This document shows positions 43,283 to 52,142 of a stretch of DNA of 55,000 bases, in pieces; the stretch's first letter is position 1, and every line of letters starts with the position of its first letter. Source of the DNA: Planctomycetaceae bacterium (lineage in GTDB: Bacteria; Planctomycetota; Planctomycetia; Planctomycetales; Planctomycetaceae); NCBI GenBank assembly GCA_041398785.1, contig JAWKUA010000008.1:1-55000 (forward strand), written 5' to 3'. The notes beneath the pieces are model-generated. The model was not told where the DNA came from. It saw nothing but the letters and a program-made list of their open reading frames with translations, and made no database searches. The position numbers and the translations under genes were made by a program.

Positions 43283-43401
43283 CACGTCGTTCCAACTGAT
43301 AACTGCTCGTTTCCGTAGTGGGCGAGACTGCGAGTTCCGTAGCTCCCGTTGTGGTTCAGGACTCGTGGCCTCGTCCATGACTTTGGATACCGGTGCCGCG
43401 T

Positions 43402-43432
43402 CGTGGCCCGAACCATGCAGCATCGGGCCACG
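43402..43432 (+). terminator. Bidirectional hairpin between convergent tpx and permease genes
   Basis: CGTGGCCCGA (43402-43411) pairs perfectly with TCGGGCCACG (43423-43432) around an 11-base loop. It lies 120 bp behind tpx and 13 bp before the end of the permease gene on the other strand. No T-tract, so intrinsic termination is possible only weakly; it may serve both strands or protect 3' ends. Confidence 0.5.
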
Positions 43433-43444
43433 CCGAACCGGCTG

Positions 43445-44614
43445 CTATGTCTGCACATAACCAGCGGTCCAGACGCCCGTACTTCCTGTCACGATGACGG
43501 GAATCCACGCCGCCAGGTCCGGGCGAGAAATCAGGCCGGAGCTGCCCAGAATTATGCTGCCCTGGGTAAACACATAGAAGAATCCCAGCACCGCCGCGCA
43601 GATCGCCATGTTGGCGATCAGGCTCCGCGATTCGCGCCGCATCACCAGCGGCAGCGCGATGGTAATGCTGAGCATCGACAGGATGGGCCGGGTGACTCGC
43701 GAATGCAGCGCCAGACTCTGACCCCGAACGGGAACCGGCCCGGTTGACGGATTGCGGATGCGCTCGATCAGCTGCGCGGACGAAAGCAGCTTCAGGTTTC
43801 GTCCGCGGTTGTAGAGCTGGTCAAAGCTGACATCGGACACGACAAATACGTCCGTCCCGTTGGGATGCGGTTTCACTCGGCGCCGGCCTTCTTCGGTCAG
43901 CAGTTCTTCGTCAAAGACACCGGTCAGGTTGTGGAGCAGCCAGCCCGGCGGATGTTCGCCGTTTTCGTCGATGTAAACGGCGGATTCCGCTCGCAGCGCA
44001 CAAACCTCCACCGCCAGTTCCCGGGGAAGGTTGAAACTGGCTTCCTTCAGTCGTCGTTCCTCAACAATCACCTGCTCACCGTCGATGTGCATCAGATAGT
44101 TGGAATAGTCATAGACCGGTTCCACTCGCTGTACTCTGGCGTGATCGCTGCGCGGAGTCTGCAGCTGAACGGCGATGTTGGGAAGGACAACTTCCTGGTT
44201 GGCGACCAGCGCCGCATTCAGCAGCGCGGCTCCAAACAGAAACGGGCGCAGCAGTCGGAACGCGGGAATCCCGGCGGCCAGCACGGGGTGTGATTCGCGG
44301 TGCTTTTCCAGCAAACCCAGCACAGCGACGACGGACACGACAATCAGGATCGGCCCGGCAAGTTCGAAGAATTCGGCCGCACGAAACGCATAGTACTCAG
44401 CAATGCGGATCAGCAGATCCAGCAGCTCGTCTCTGGCGGACATCGCGTGGCCCAGCTTCGCGGATTCCGCCGCCGCGGCCGAAACGCCCAGTTGAAACTC
44501 ATCGATATTGGTAAACAGATCGATGACGATGTACAACCCGTAGGTCGCCACAAAGAACACGGCAAACGTGTGCAGCATGCGTCCCAGCAGATACTTGTCG
44601 AACGTGGTCAGCAT
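43445..44614 (-). CDS. LptF/LptG family permease
   Basis: 389 residues from ATG 44614; the frame extends another 300 codons upstream to 45523, but that stretch is the mirror image of the HAD gene and is rejected. Begins MLTTFDKYLLGRMLHTFAVFF, the classic YjgP/YjgQ N-terminus. Layout: helices at about 14-35, 78-100 and 115-135, a periplasmic beta-jellyroll domain (about 140-300) and three helices at the C-terminus (PILSMLSITIALPLVMRR and following). LptF/G extract lipopolysaccharide from the inner membrane with LptB. No second permease lies beside it, so the partner is elsewhere. Confidence 0.88.
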   Translation of the reverse strand: MLTTFDKYLLGRMLHTFAVFFVATYGLYIVIDLFTNIDEFQLGVSAAAAESAKLGHAMSARDELLDLLIRIAEYYAFRAAEFFELAGPILIVVSVVAVLGLLEKHRESHPVLAAGIPAFRLLRPFLFGAALLNAALVANQEVVLPNIAVQLQTPRSDHARVQRVEPVYDYSNYLMHIDGEQVIVEERRLKEASFNLPRELAVEVCALRAESAVYIDENGEHPPGWLLHNLTGVFDEELLTEEGRRRVKPHPNGTDVFVVSDVSFDQLYNRGRNLKLLSSAQLIERIRNPSTGPVPVRGQSLALHSRVTRPILSMLSITIALPLVMRRESRSLIANMAICAAVLGFFYVFTQGSIILGSSGLISRPDLAAWIPVIVTGSTGVWTAGYVQT

Positions 44615-44733
44615 CAGCCCGTTGCCCTGTTGGCGTCTCCCGGCTGCAAAAAAGGGCGAATTACACTTCAGTTTCCACTTCCAGGTCAATACGGCTTCGT
44701 TTGCCGCGAAGCGACTTCGGGCCGTTTGCAGAC

Positions 44734-45519
44734 ATGACCCAACCGTCGGCGTCGCAGGTTCTGAATTCCTCTGTTGAAGGTTCGTCCTTTGACAGCGTGT
44801 CCGCAGTGGTCTTTGACGCGGTGGGGACACTGATGTTTCCGCAGCCGTCTGTGGCCGATACTTATGCCGCCGCCATTCGTCGCCATTGCGGAATTGACGT
44901 TGCCGCCGAACAGGTGAAGACTGCCGTCCGAACGGCACTGGAAAGCCGCTCACTGGGAGACGCTCTGCGGACCGACGAAGCGACGGAGCGGCAGTTCTGG
45001 GCCGATCTGATTCACACACTGTGCCCGCAGTCCGACGGATTTCAGAACTGCTTCGATGACCTGTTTGCTCACTTTGAAGACGCCCGGAACTGGTGCTGCT
45101 TTCCCGACGTCGAACCTGCAGTCCGCGAGATCTTCGCGGCGGGAGTTCCGGTCGCCATCGCTTCGAATTTCGACCGTCGGCTGAATTCCGTTTGCCAGGG
45201 CCTGCCCGTACTGCGTGACGTGCCGGTTCGCGTGATCTCTTCAGAAGTCGGTTGGCGCAAACCGTCGCCCGAGTTCTTTCAGGCCGTTGCGGACCGGCTG
45301 CAGATCTCCGCGGATCGCATACTGGTTGTCGGTGACGACCTTCACAATGACGTCCGCGGCGCACTTGCTGCGGGAATGCAGGCTGCCTGGATTTGTCGCG
45401 GCGGCACAGACCGTTCTGTGCCCGAGGTGGCTGATCGGGCGGCCGTTTTAGGATCGCTCGCCGAGCTGCCGTCGCTGCTGTTTGGCGGACGATTGCCAAA
45501 AAGCCCGGCGGCTGACTGA
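44734..45519 (+). CDS. HAD-superfamily hydrolase (HAD-IA)
   Basis: 261 residues from ATG 44734; the frame opens at 44701 but the start is better inside. Motif I VVFDAVGTLMF with D28; the usual second acid (D+2) is replaced by V, as in some HAD-IA members, so the general acid differs from standard phosphatases. Motif II is GVPVAIASNFD, with the serine; motif III is GWRKPSPEFF with the lysine; motif IV is VVGDDLHNDVRGALAAGM with the metal-binding aspartates. Cap insert (about 45-115) is helical. A phosphatase or phosphotransferase of small molecules. It is convergent/divergent with the permease gene over 119 bp and is followed 22 bp later by the lipid-kinase-like gene. Confidence 0.85.
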   Translation: MTQPSASQVLNSSVEGSSFDSVSAVVFDAVGTLMFPQPSVADTYAAAIRRHCGIDVAAEQVKTAVRTALESRSLGDALRTDEATERQFWADLIHTLCPQSDGFQNCFDDLFAHFEDARNWCCFPDVEPAVREIFAAGVPVAIASNFDRRLNSVCQGLPVLRDVPVRVISSEVGWRKPSPEFFQAVADRLQISADRILVVGDDLHNDVRGALAAGMQAAWICRGGTDRSVPEVADRAAVLGSLAELPSLLFGGRLPKSPAAD

Positions 45520-45541
45520 CCATCGCGAGGGAGACGGGGCC

Positions 45542-46447
45542 TTGTCGGAAATCGCGGATCCGGACCGAAATCTTGTAGTGATCCAGCGAAATCCCGTGTC
45601 AGGCACCGGGCAGACCGGTCGCCATCTGAAACGACTGATCGCGGAGCTGCGGGAACTCGACTACCAGGTCCGCCTGTTCGCCAGTCGCCAGCGTCTGGAC
45701 GATTTCGTTGCGGAACCAGGACAGCGCGATCGGCTGCGCTGCCTGGTTGCCGCCGGAGGCGACGGAACGCTGAGCAGTCTTGTAAATCGTCATCCCTCAC
45801 TGCCGATCGCCACACTGCCTTTGGGAACGGAAAACCTGGTCGCCCGATTCCTGAACATCCCTCGCTGCGGAGTGACGGTGGCACGTCTTGTTCACGACAA
45901 CTGTCAGCATGTCTTCGACACCGGTCTGGCCGGTAATCACCGATTTCTGATCATGGTCAGTGCCGGTATCGACGCCGCAGTCGTGCGACGGATGAACGCC
46001 ATTCGCGGCGGGAACATTCATCGTCTCAGCTATGTCGCGCCGATCTGGCGGTGCTTCATGACTTACACGTTTCCGGAGATTCTGGTCACCTCAGCCGACG
46101 GGCAGCATTCGGCAAAGGGAACTCACGTCATCGCGGCCAACATGCCTCAGTACGGGTTCGGCCTGAAGTTCGCAACGGATGCCGATCCATCGGACGGAAT
46201 GCTGGATATTCGGGTTTTTCAGGGAACGAATCGCGTTCAATCGGCGCTTCATGGGCTGAAGCTTCGATTTTCCGCACACGGCGGCAGTCACGTTGTCAGT
46301 TTCCGCAGCCGCTCAATCCGGCTGACTTCGCCCGCGAACGGTGTGGCGGCGCAATGTGACGGCGACCCGATCCCGCCACTGCCGGCGGAAATCCAAGTCG
46401 ACCCCGGATCGATGCGTCTGATCGTCCGGCGGCCGGACCGTGCGTAG
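45542..46447 (+). CDS. Diacylglycerol/lipid kinase-like protein (DAGK catalytic domain)
   Basis: 301 residues from TTG 45542, preceded by GAGGGAG about 9 bases upstream; the longer frame from a TTG at 45482 overlaps the HAD gene and has no site. Begins NLVVIQRNPVSGTGQTGRHLKRL, a kinase N-domain pattern (NPxSG), with the nucleotide-binding G72-G-D-G-T76 in LVAAGGDGTLSSLVN and PLGTENLVARFLNIP (the GTxND-like box, here GTEN). C-domain strands VVAAN-like IAANMPQYGFGLKFATDADPSDGMLDI and CDGDPIPPLPAEIQVDP close the fold. It likely phosphorylates a lipid such as diacylglycerol, undecaprenol or sphingoid base. Cytoplasmic face of the membrane. Confidence 0.85.
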   Translation: MSEIADPDRNLVVIQRNPVSGTGQTGRHLKRLIAELRELDYQVRLFASRQRLDDFVAEPGQRDRLRCLVAAGGDGTLSSLVNRHPSLPIATLPLGTENLVARFLNIPRCGVTVARLVHDNCQHVFDTGLAGNHRFLIMVSAGIDAAVVRRMNAIRGGNIHRLSYVAPIWRCFMTYTFPEILVTSADGQHSAKGTHVIAANMPQYGFGLKFATDADPSDGMLDIRVFQGTNRVQSALHGLKLRFSAHGGSHVVSFRSRSIRLTSPANGVAAQCDGDPIPPLPAEIQVDPGSMRLIVRRPDRA

Positions 46448-46479
46448 ATCCTTCTTCAGACTTTGTTTGGGAGTGTTGA

Positions 46480-46920
46480 ATGATGAAGCTGATCGTTCTT
46501 GTTTGTCTGGCAGGATGGCTCACGTCGCAGTCGGAATCCGGGGACTTTCAACGCGTGGCGCTGAACAGCCCCGGAGTCGCCGAAACAGACGCTCACGCTC
46601 CGCGAGCCGAACGATCGGAACAACGGGCGAAGATCAGCAACGGACAATTCGCCGTCGTCACGGTGGCTTTGACGGACCGCCGCTGGGCGGCGATTCGGTA
46701 CCACAGGGCAACGGGAAAGTGCTGGAAGTTGAAATCCGGTGTCTGGATTCCAGTCCGGGAACTTGAGCAGTTGCGACCCGAGGGGAGGTCCCGATTTGAA
46801 GTTCAGGCGGTTTGCACGGACAAGGGCCGGTTTGCGGCGCTTCGGCTCGATCGGCGCAGCGGCCAATGCTGGGAACTGGTGGAAGACACGTGGCACCCGA
46901 TTCTGGACCGGGAAGAGTAA
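46480..46920 (+). CDS. Small exported protein with two W-x-L-x-x-x-x-W repeats
   Basis: 146 residues; ATG 46480 or 46483, with GGGAG upstream at good spacing. Short signal peptide (LIVLVCLAGWLTSQS). Two copies of one motif: CWKLKSGVWIPV at about 85-96 and CWELVEDTWHPI at about 129-140, each preceded by R-x-x-G-x-C, suggesting a beta-sheet duplication with paired cysteines. No known family. Abundant in this type only by its resemblance to small planctomycete envelope proteins. It follows the lipid-kinase gene by 32 bp and may be co-transcribed. Confidence 0.6.
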   Translation: MMKLIVLVCLAGWLTSQSESGDFQRVALNSPGVAETDAHAPRAERSEQRAKISNGQFAVVTVALTDRRWAAIRYHRATGKCWKLKSGVWIPVRELEQLRPEGRSRFEVQAVCTDKGRFAALRLDRRSGQCWELVEDTWHPILDREE

Positions 46921-46951
46921 CCACGCTGCGCCTGTCATCGCGGTGAATCCT

Positions 46952-46971
46952 CGGCCGAAATGTATCGGCCG
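46952..46971 (+). terminator. Possible hairpin terminator after the small exported protein
   Basis: CGGCCGA (46952-46958) and TCGGCCG (46965-46971) with a 6-base loop, 31 bp after the stop codon. No T-run follows, so support is weak. Confidence 0.3.
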
Positions 46972-47120
46972 GGCGCGGCAGTCGGTATCCGGCAGTTGGA
47001 AACGCGGGCGGGTCATGGCAACTTGACCGGTGTAGAATCAGGACGGCGGCTGTATCCTGCGCGCATTGAACGACTGCGGGCACGCGGCCTTCATCCGGAA
47101 TTCGCCCCTGACCCGCACCA

Positions 47121-48584
47121 ATGAAACTGACGCTGAAAATGATCCTGGTGTTCCTGGTGGCAGCCTGCGGTCTGGTAGGTGTCAGCGGCTATCTGGCGGT
47201 GCAGCGCGAGGTCGACTTTATCAACAGTCAGACCAGTCAGGGCCACCTGAAACTGGCCAGGGCAATTGAGCCGTACTTTCGAAGCTGGGATTCGCGTCAG
47301 TTTCTGCAGGTGCAGCAGCGGCTGAAGGGTGAGATTCTGGTCCGACGGGTCTCGTTCCATTCGAACGCCTCGGACGATCAGCGTCCGCTGGCGGCCGCCG
47401 ATGTCGGCTCGAAACTGTCTCTGGATACCGCCGTTTCCGTAATTGTTCGCGGCAGTGAGTTTGGAGACCTGTTCTGCTCGTATTATCAGTTTGACAATAT
47501 CCCCGGCGTTGCCGACGTTTTGGAACTTTCCGAGCCGCTCAGCAATCGGGACGAATACACCCGCGACACGCTGCTTCGCACGGCGGTACTGATGGCTTCC
47601 CTGTTCGGCGCCGCAGTGATTCTTGTGACATACTTTGGCGTTGAACTGGTCGGCCGCCGGCTTGACGCGCTGATCGAAAAAACACGCAGTGCCACCGACG
47701 GCGACCTGCTGACACCGGTGGAAGTTGGTGGCAACGATGAACTGACGGAACTTGGGACGGCACTCAACCAGATGTGTCAAAAGCTGGATGCATCGCAGCG
47801 AGCTGTTCTTCGCGAATCCTCGCAGCGGATCTCCGCCATGGAGCAGTTGCGGCACGCTGACCGACTGAAGACTGTCGGCAGGCTTGCGTCTGGAGTCGCG
47901 CACGAACTCGGGACACCACTGAACGTTGTCAGTGGCCGGGCCGGATTAATTGTCAGCGGCAAACTGAGCCCCGAAGAAACCACTCAGAGTGCGAAGACGA
48001 TTCAGGCAGAATCGGCACGCATGACCGGGATCGTACAGCAACTGCTGAACTTCGCGCGACGCAACACGCCGCGTCGCAACCGATGCAACCTGCGGGTACT
48101 CGTCGAAGAGACCAGTCGCCTTCTGGAGCCACTCGCACACAAACGAAATGCAGTGGTTGCCATCACCGACGCAGCGGATTCACCACCCGTTTGGTTGCAG
48201 GCTGACGGAGGGCAATTGCAGCAGGTTTTTTCCAACCTGATCATGAACGCCGTGATGTCAAAAAACCACGGCGCGAATGTCAGCGTTTCGATGGACGTCG
48301 TCGAAGCGGAACCATCGGACGACTTGTCGCCCACGCGTCGGAATTGTGTCCGGGTTACGGTATCAGACGACGGCGAGGGCATTGACGCGGAAGCGCTGCC
48401 GCACCTGTTCGAGCCCTTCTTCACGACTCGCGATGTCGGCGAAGGAACGGGGCTTGGCCTGTCGATTGCACACGGCATCGTGGCCGAACACGGCGGCTGG
48501 ATCACCGTTGAATCCGCTCCGAATCAGGGAAGTTCGTTCCGCGTCTACCTGCCGATGGACGCCGCCGCGGCGGGAGAACCCTGA
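47121..48584 (+). CDS. Membrane sensor histidine kinase (NtrB-like)
   Basis: 487 residues. TM1 about 6-26, a periplasmic loop about 27-153, TM2 about 154-174, a HAMP linker (about 175-225, DALIEKTRSATDGDLLTPV), HisKA with phosphoacceptor H261 in RLASGVAHELGTPLN (H-E-L-G-T-P-L is the NtrB/PAS-type box), and HATPase_c with N-box NLIMNAVM, G1 DDGEGID and G2 GEGTGLGLSIAHGIVAEHGG. It should autophosphorylate and pass the phosphate to the response regulator that begins two bases after its stop. The periplasmic loop has no known sensor fold, so the signal is unknown. Confidence 0.92.
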   Translation: MKLTLKMILVFLVAACGLVGVSGYLAVQREVDFINSQTSQGHLKLARAIEPYFRSWDSRQFLQVQQRLKGEILVRRVSFHSNASDDQRPLAAADVGSKLSLDTAVSVIVRGSEFGDLFCSYYQFDNIPGVADVLELSEPLSNRDEYTRDTLLRTAVLMASLFGAAVILVTYFGVELVGRRLDALIEKTRSATDGDLLTPVEVGGNDELTELGTALNQMCQKLDASQRAVLRESSQRISAMEQLRHADRLKTVGRLASGVAHELGTPLNVVSGRAGLIVSGKLSPEETTQSAKTIQAESARMTGIVQQLLNFARRNTPRRNRCNLRVLVEETSRLLEPLAHKRNAVVAITDAADSPPVWLQADGGQLQQVFSNLIMNAVMSKNHGANVSVSMDVVEAEPSDDLSPTRRNCVRVTVSDDGEGIDAEALPHLFEPFFTTRDVGEGTGLGLSIAHGIVAEHGGWITVESAPNQGSSFRVYLPMDAAAAGEP

Positions 48585-48586
48585 CG

Positions 48587-49945
48587 ATGCCCGGACGAAT
48601 CATTGTGGTCGATGACGAACGAAGCATGTGCGATTTGCTGAAGACGGACCTGACTCTTCGCGGGTTCGAAGTCGCGGAGTTCACGTCACCGGAAGTTGCA
48701 CTTCGAGAACTGACTTCCGCCGATGTGCAGGTCGTGCTGACCGACCTGAATATGCCCGGCATCGATGGTCTGCAGCTTTGCGAACGAGTCGTTGCGAACC
48801 GGCCGGACGTTCCGGTCGTGGTGATGACGGCCTTCGGCAGCCTGGACACCGCGATCGCCGCGATTCGGGCCGGAGCCTGGGACTTTGTCACAAAGCCCAT
48901 TGAACTTGAGCTGCTGGCGGTCGTCCTGGATCGGGCTGTTCGGCACCATTTGCTGCAGGAACAGGTGCGGCGTCTTGATGAGCTGCCAAAAGTCGAAAGC
49001 CACTTTGAGGACCTGATCGGGTCCTGCCCGGCGATGCTGAGGCTGTTCGATCAGATTCAGCGAATTGCCCCTTCGCAGGCCAATGTCCTGATCATCGGTG
49101 AAAGCGGCACGGGCAAGGAACTTGTGGCCAGAGCGATTCATCGTCACAGCGAATATCGGAACGGACCATTCGTCGCCATCAACTGCGCCGCGCTTCCGGA
49201 AACGCTGCTGGAAAGTGAACTTTTCGGGCATGCCAGGGGAGCCTTCACTGACGCTCGCGCCGAGCGGCGCGGCTTGTTCCAGCAGGCGGAAAAGGGCACT
49301 TTGTTTCTGGACGAAATCGGCGACTTCCCGCTCACACTGCAGGCGAAACTGCTGCGCGCGATGGAACAGCGCACCGTCCGGCCCGTTGGCAGCGACACCG
49401 AAGTTCCCTTCGACGCACGGATTCTGACGGCCACGAATCGCGACCTGGATTCCGCCGTCGAGGAAGGCCGCTTCCGGGAAGATTTCTACTTCCGGATCAA
49501 CGTCATTCAACTGGACCTGCCGCCGCTGCGCGCGCGGGGAGGCGATGTCCTGCAGATTGCCCGGCAGCTCGTGCAGAGCTTTGCAAGGCAGAACAACAAA
49601 GCTGTCACCGGATTCAACGAAGCATTCGCCGAACGGCTGATGAACTACTTCTGGCCCGGCAACATCAGGGAACTTCGTAACGTGATCGAACGAGCCGTCG
49701 CGCTGACCCGCTATGAGAAGCTGATTGTTGACGACCTGCCGGAACGGATTCGCGACTATCGCCAGACGACGCTGCGAATCGACACGTCCAACCCCGATGA
49801 GCTGCAGCCTCTGGAAGCTGTAGAACGCCGCTATATCCGCTATGTCCTGGAATCCGTGAATGGCAACCGGACTGAATGCGCCCGCATCCTGGGTATCGAC
49901 CGGAAAACGCTCTACCGGAAGCTGAAAGACTACGACTCCGCGTAG
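48587..49945 (+). CDS. NtrC-family sigma-54 response regulator
   Basis: 452 residues. Receiver domain about 1-120 with phosphorylation site D53 (VVLTDLNMPG), acidic pair D9-D10, T81 and K103. AAA+ domain about 140-380 with Walker A G171-E-S-G-T-G-K177-E and Walker B TLFLDEIGD (238-246). The sigma-54-contact loop reads G218-A-F-T-D-A223 in place of GAFTGA. WPGNIRELRNVIERAVALTR and a Fis-like HTH (NRTECARILGIDRKTLYRKLKDY) follow. Activates sigma-54 promoters when phosphorylated by the adjacent kinase. Next on the same strand is HtrA 401 bp downstream, perhaps a target. GAFTDA is known in a minority of activators; function likely retained. Confidence 0.92.
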   Translation: MPGRIIVVDDERSMCDLLKTDLTLRGFEVAEFTSPEVALRELTSADVQVVLTDLNMPGIDGLQLCERVVANRPDVPVVVMTAFGSLDTAIAAIRAGAWDFVTKPIELELLAVVLDRAVRHHLLQEQVRRLDELPKVESHFEDLIGSCPAMLRLFDQIQRIAPSQANVLIIGESGTGKELVARAIHRHSEYRNGPFVAINCAALPETLLESELFGHARGAFTDARAERRGLFQQAEKGTLFLDEIGDFPLTLQAKLLRAMEQRTVRPVGSDTEVPFDARILTATNRDLDSAVEEGRFREDFYFRINVIQLDLPPLRARGGDVLQIARQLVQSFARQNNKAVTGFNEAFAERLMNYFWPGNIRELRNVIERAVALTRYEKLIVDDLPERIRDYRQTTLRIDTSNPDELQPLEAVERRYIRYVLESVNGNRTECARILGIDRKTLYRKLKDYDSA

Positions 49946-50346
49946 CCGCGATCCGGGAGGCCGGCGCAGACGTTCTCCGCGCAGGTCCGTGCTCGCGCCA
50001 TGACCGGGCGTTTTCGAACGGGGCATTCTTCCCCAGCGTGGCATGGGCATCCTCGAAGTCGGTGACGCACCGGAAATCTCCGGCCGCGCGGCCGCCGACA
50101 CGCCAGACCGGCGAAGCAACGCCGTTGGCGGCACGCAGGCGGGGAATTTCGCCCCGATCCAGGTCGAGTGCGGCACGCGGCCGTAACTGGTGGATGTCAC
50201 GCCACTTAAGACGCGGGGCGAATTCCGGCACAGGAATCGCATGGTGATCCGGCATCGCTCGCCGGTCTGCGGCTGATTCGCTGGAGCGATGGAAATCGAA
50301 TGTGTCTGCCCGGAGCCTCGCTCCGACTGAAGAGAGGAATATCAAG
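49946..50346 (+). other. Gap between response regulator and HtrA genes with a coding-like minus-strand stretch
   Basis: No gene is well supported. On the minus strand an ATG at 50255 opens a frame that reads sensibly (KWRDIHQLRPRAALDLDR, then GDFRCVTDFEDAHATLGKN) with GC-ending codons down to about 49950, where it would run into the response-regulator gene without a stop. It looks like a gene fragment truncated at that point or a chance frame. The HtrA promoter should also lie in this interval. Confidence 0.35.
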
Positions 50347-51912
50347 ATGCAAACATACGTCAGGAACTCAGCAACCGCATGGCTGGTCGCTGGTCTGCTG
50401 TCAATCGGAACGGCTATTGGCCTCCTGGCCAGCGTGTCGTCGGCTGGCCATTCAGCGGTGCCCGAAACCGTTGCCTCCATCCACTGGAACAACGGTCTGG
50501 ACGACCAGCCGTCGGCGCTGAACTCGCCCCGGATTCGCGGGAACGCGGAGTCGCTGTCGCACGCGTTTCGCGATGCTTCAGCGCAGGTGATTCCTGCGGT
50601 AGTGACGATCGAATCGTTCTCCGAAACGGCGGCAACGAGAGAAACCGGACAACTGCCCGAGGAACTGCGGAACCACCCATACTTCAAGCGGTATTTCGAC
50701 AGCACACCGTATGGCGGTTCCGGCGAACCTCGCCCGCGAACTCAGCCGGGACGGCATGGCAGCGGTTCCGGTGTAATCGTCGACAAGTCGGGAATCATTC
50801 TGACCAACAACCACGTCGTCGACGGAGCGACCAGCCTGGTGGTCAGACTTCATGACGGACGCGAACTGACGGCAACACAGTGGAGGACTGACCCGAAAAG
50901 CGATATCGCGATTGTTTCGGTCGCCTCCGAGGCCGACCTGCCGACTGCAGCCATCGGAGACAGTGACGCGCTTCAGGTCGGAGACTGGGTCATCGCCGTG
51001 GGAGCGCCCTTCGGGCTGAACGAGACGGTCACAGCAGGAATCATCAGTGCAAAGTCCCGCGGACTCGGAATCACGGATCGGGAAGAGTTTCTGCAGACGG
51101 ACGCAGCGATCAACCCCGGCAATAGCGGCGGTCCGCTGGTCAATCTCAGAGGTCAGGTCGTCGGTATCAACACCGCCATCTCGTCAACCAGTGGCGGCTA
51201 TCAGGGCGTGGGATTTGCGATTCCGGTCAACCTGGCACGGTGGGTCAGTGACCAGCTAATCGCCACGGGAAGCGTACAACGGGCGTTCCTGGGAGTGACG
51301 ATTCAGCCGGTGACTGCCGAATTGTCCGAACAATTTCACCTGGATCATGTGTCTGGGGTTGTAGTCACGAATGTCGGACATACGACACCCGCCGCCAACG
51401 CGGGGCTGCGAACAGGCGACGTGATCCTGGAGTTCGACGGTAAGGCGATTCACACGCCGCAGGAACTTCAGGGAGCTGTGGAACAGGCGGGTGTTGGCGA
51501 GACGCACAACGTGGTGATCATCCGAGACGGCAGTCGCCAATCGCTGGCAGTCCACCTGAGTCAAATGCCGGCAGAAGTCACAACCAGGCTCGGAGGCCTG
51601 CCGGACACCGGAAGTACGGCGCGGTTCGGTACTCTGGGCCTGCAGGTCGCGAATCTGACACCCGATGTGGCGGCACAGCTGCAACTTGAGGGAATTGACG
51701 GTGTGGTCGTCACCGGTGTACAGCCTGGCAGCCCGGCGGATCTGGCAGGAATCGCGGAAGCGATGGCGATCAGCCAGGTCGGGCGAACCAGGGTGGCTTC
51801 GGTTGACGAGTTCCGAAAAGCCATGGAAGGCGTCTCACTGGGGGACGGAGTGCTGTTGCTGGTCCACAACGGCGGCCGATCCCGATTTGTCGTCGTCAGG
51901 AGCAAACCGTAG
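50347..51912 (+). CDS. HtrA/DegP-type serine protease with two PDZ domains
   Basis: 521 residues from ATG 50347, which has AGAGG 9 bases upstream; the frame opens at 50302 but without a site. N-terminal signal or anchor (about 10-30, AWLVAGLLSIGTAIGLLAS). Trypsin-like domain with the triad H156 (ILTNNHVVDG), D186 (KSDIAIV) and S260 (NPGNSGGPL). PDZ1 (about 290-380, FLGVTIQPVTAELSEQF) and PDZ2 (about 405-510, LGLQVANLTPDVAAQL). All catalytic residues present. Degrades or refolds misfolded periplasmic proteins; hexamer or trimer cages in this family. It sits after the NtrC-type pair and before the sigma factor gene, in line with an envelope-stress theme. Confidence 0.93.
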   Translation: MQTYVRNSATAWLVAGLLSIGTAIGLLASVSSAGHSAVPETVASIHWNNGLDDQPSALNSPRIRGNAESLSHAFRDASAQVIPAVVTIESFSETAATRETGQLPEELRNHPYFKRYFDSTPYGGSGEPRPRTQPGRHGSGSGVIVDKSGIILTNNHVVDGATSLVVRLHDGRELTATQWRTDPKSDIAIVSVASEADLPTAAIGDSDALQVGDWVIAVGAPFGLNETVTAGIISAKSRGLGITDREEFLQTDAAINPGNSGGPLVNLRGQVVGINTAISSTSGGYQGVGFAIPVNLARWVSDQLIATGSVQRAFLGVTIQPVTAELSEQFHLDHVSGVVVTNVGHTTPAANAGLRTGDVILEFDGKAIHTPQELQGAVEQAGVGETHNVVIIRDGSRQSLAVHLSQMPAEVTTRLGGLPDTGSTARFGTLGLQVANLTPDVAAQLQLEGIDGVVVTGVQPGSPADLAGIAEAMAISQVGRTRVASVDEFRKAMEGVSLGDGVLLLVHNGGRSRFVVVRSKP

Positions 51913-52142
51913 ATATTCGTAAGGAATCGACGTCTGAATCGAACATCGGAGTAGGGAAAACTTTTGCAAATGTGCAGCCTGGAACAGGATTCTTCGTCGG
52001 CAATCTCAAGTTGCGGAATTCGTGTCGAACCCGGCATGTCACGTTAAGGCTCCGGCGCTGGGCCGTCCCTGCAGAAAGCGCCAACTGGTTCATTGCAGTT
52101 TTCGTAAGAAACAAACATCTCCTGTAGAGGGAGGCCCGTGTC

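Noticed and set aside
44615..45523. 300-residue N-terminal extension of the LptF/G permease
   Set aside because: Arginine-rich mirror of the HAD gene; the family start is at 44614.
48686..50242. 518-residue minus-strand frame
   Set aside because: Antisense to the NtrC-type regulator; no motif.
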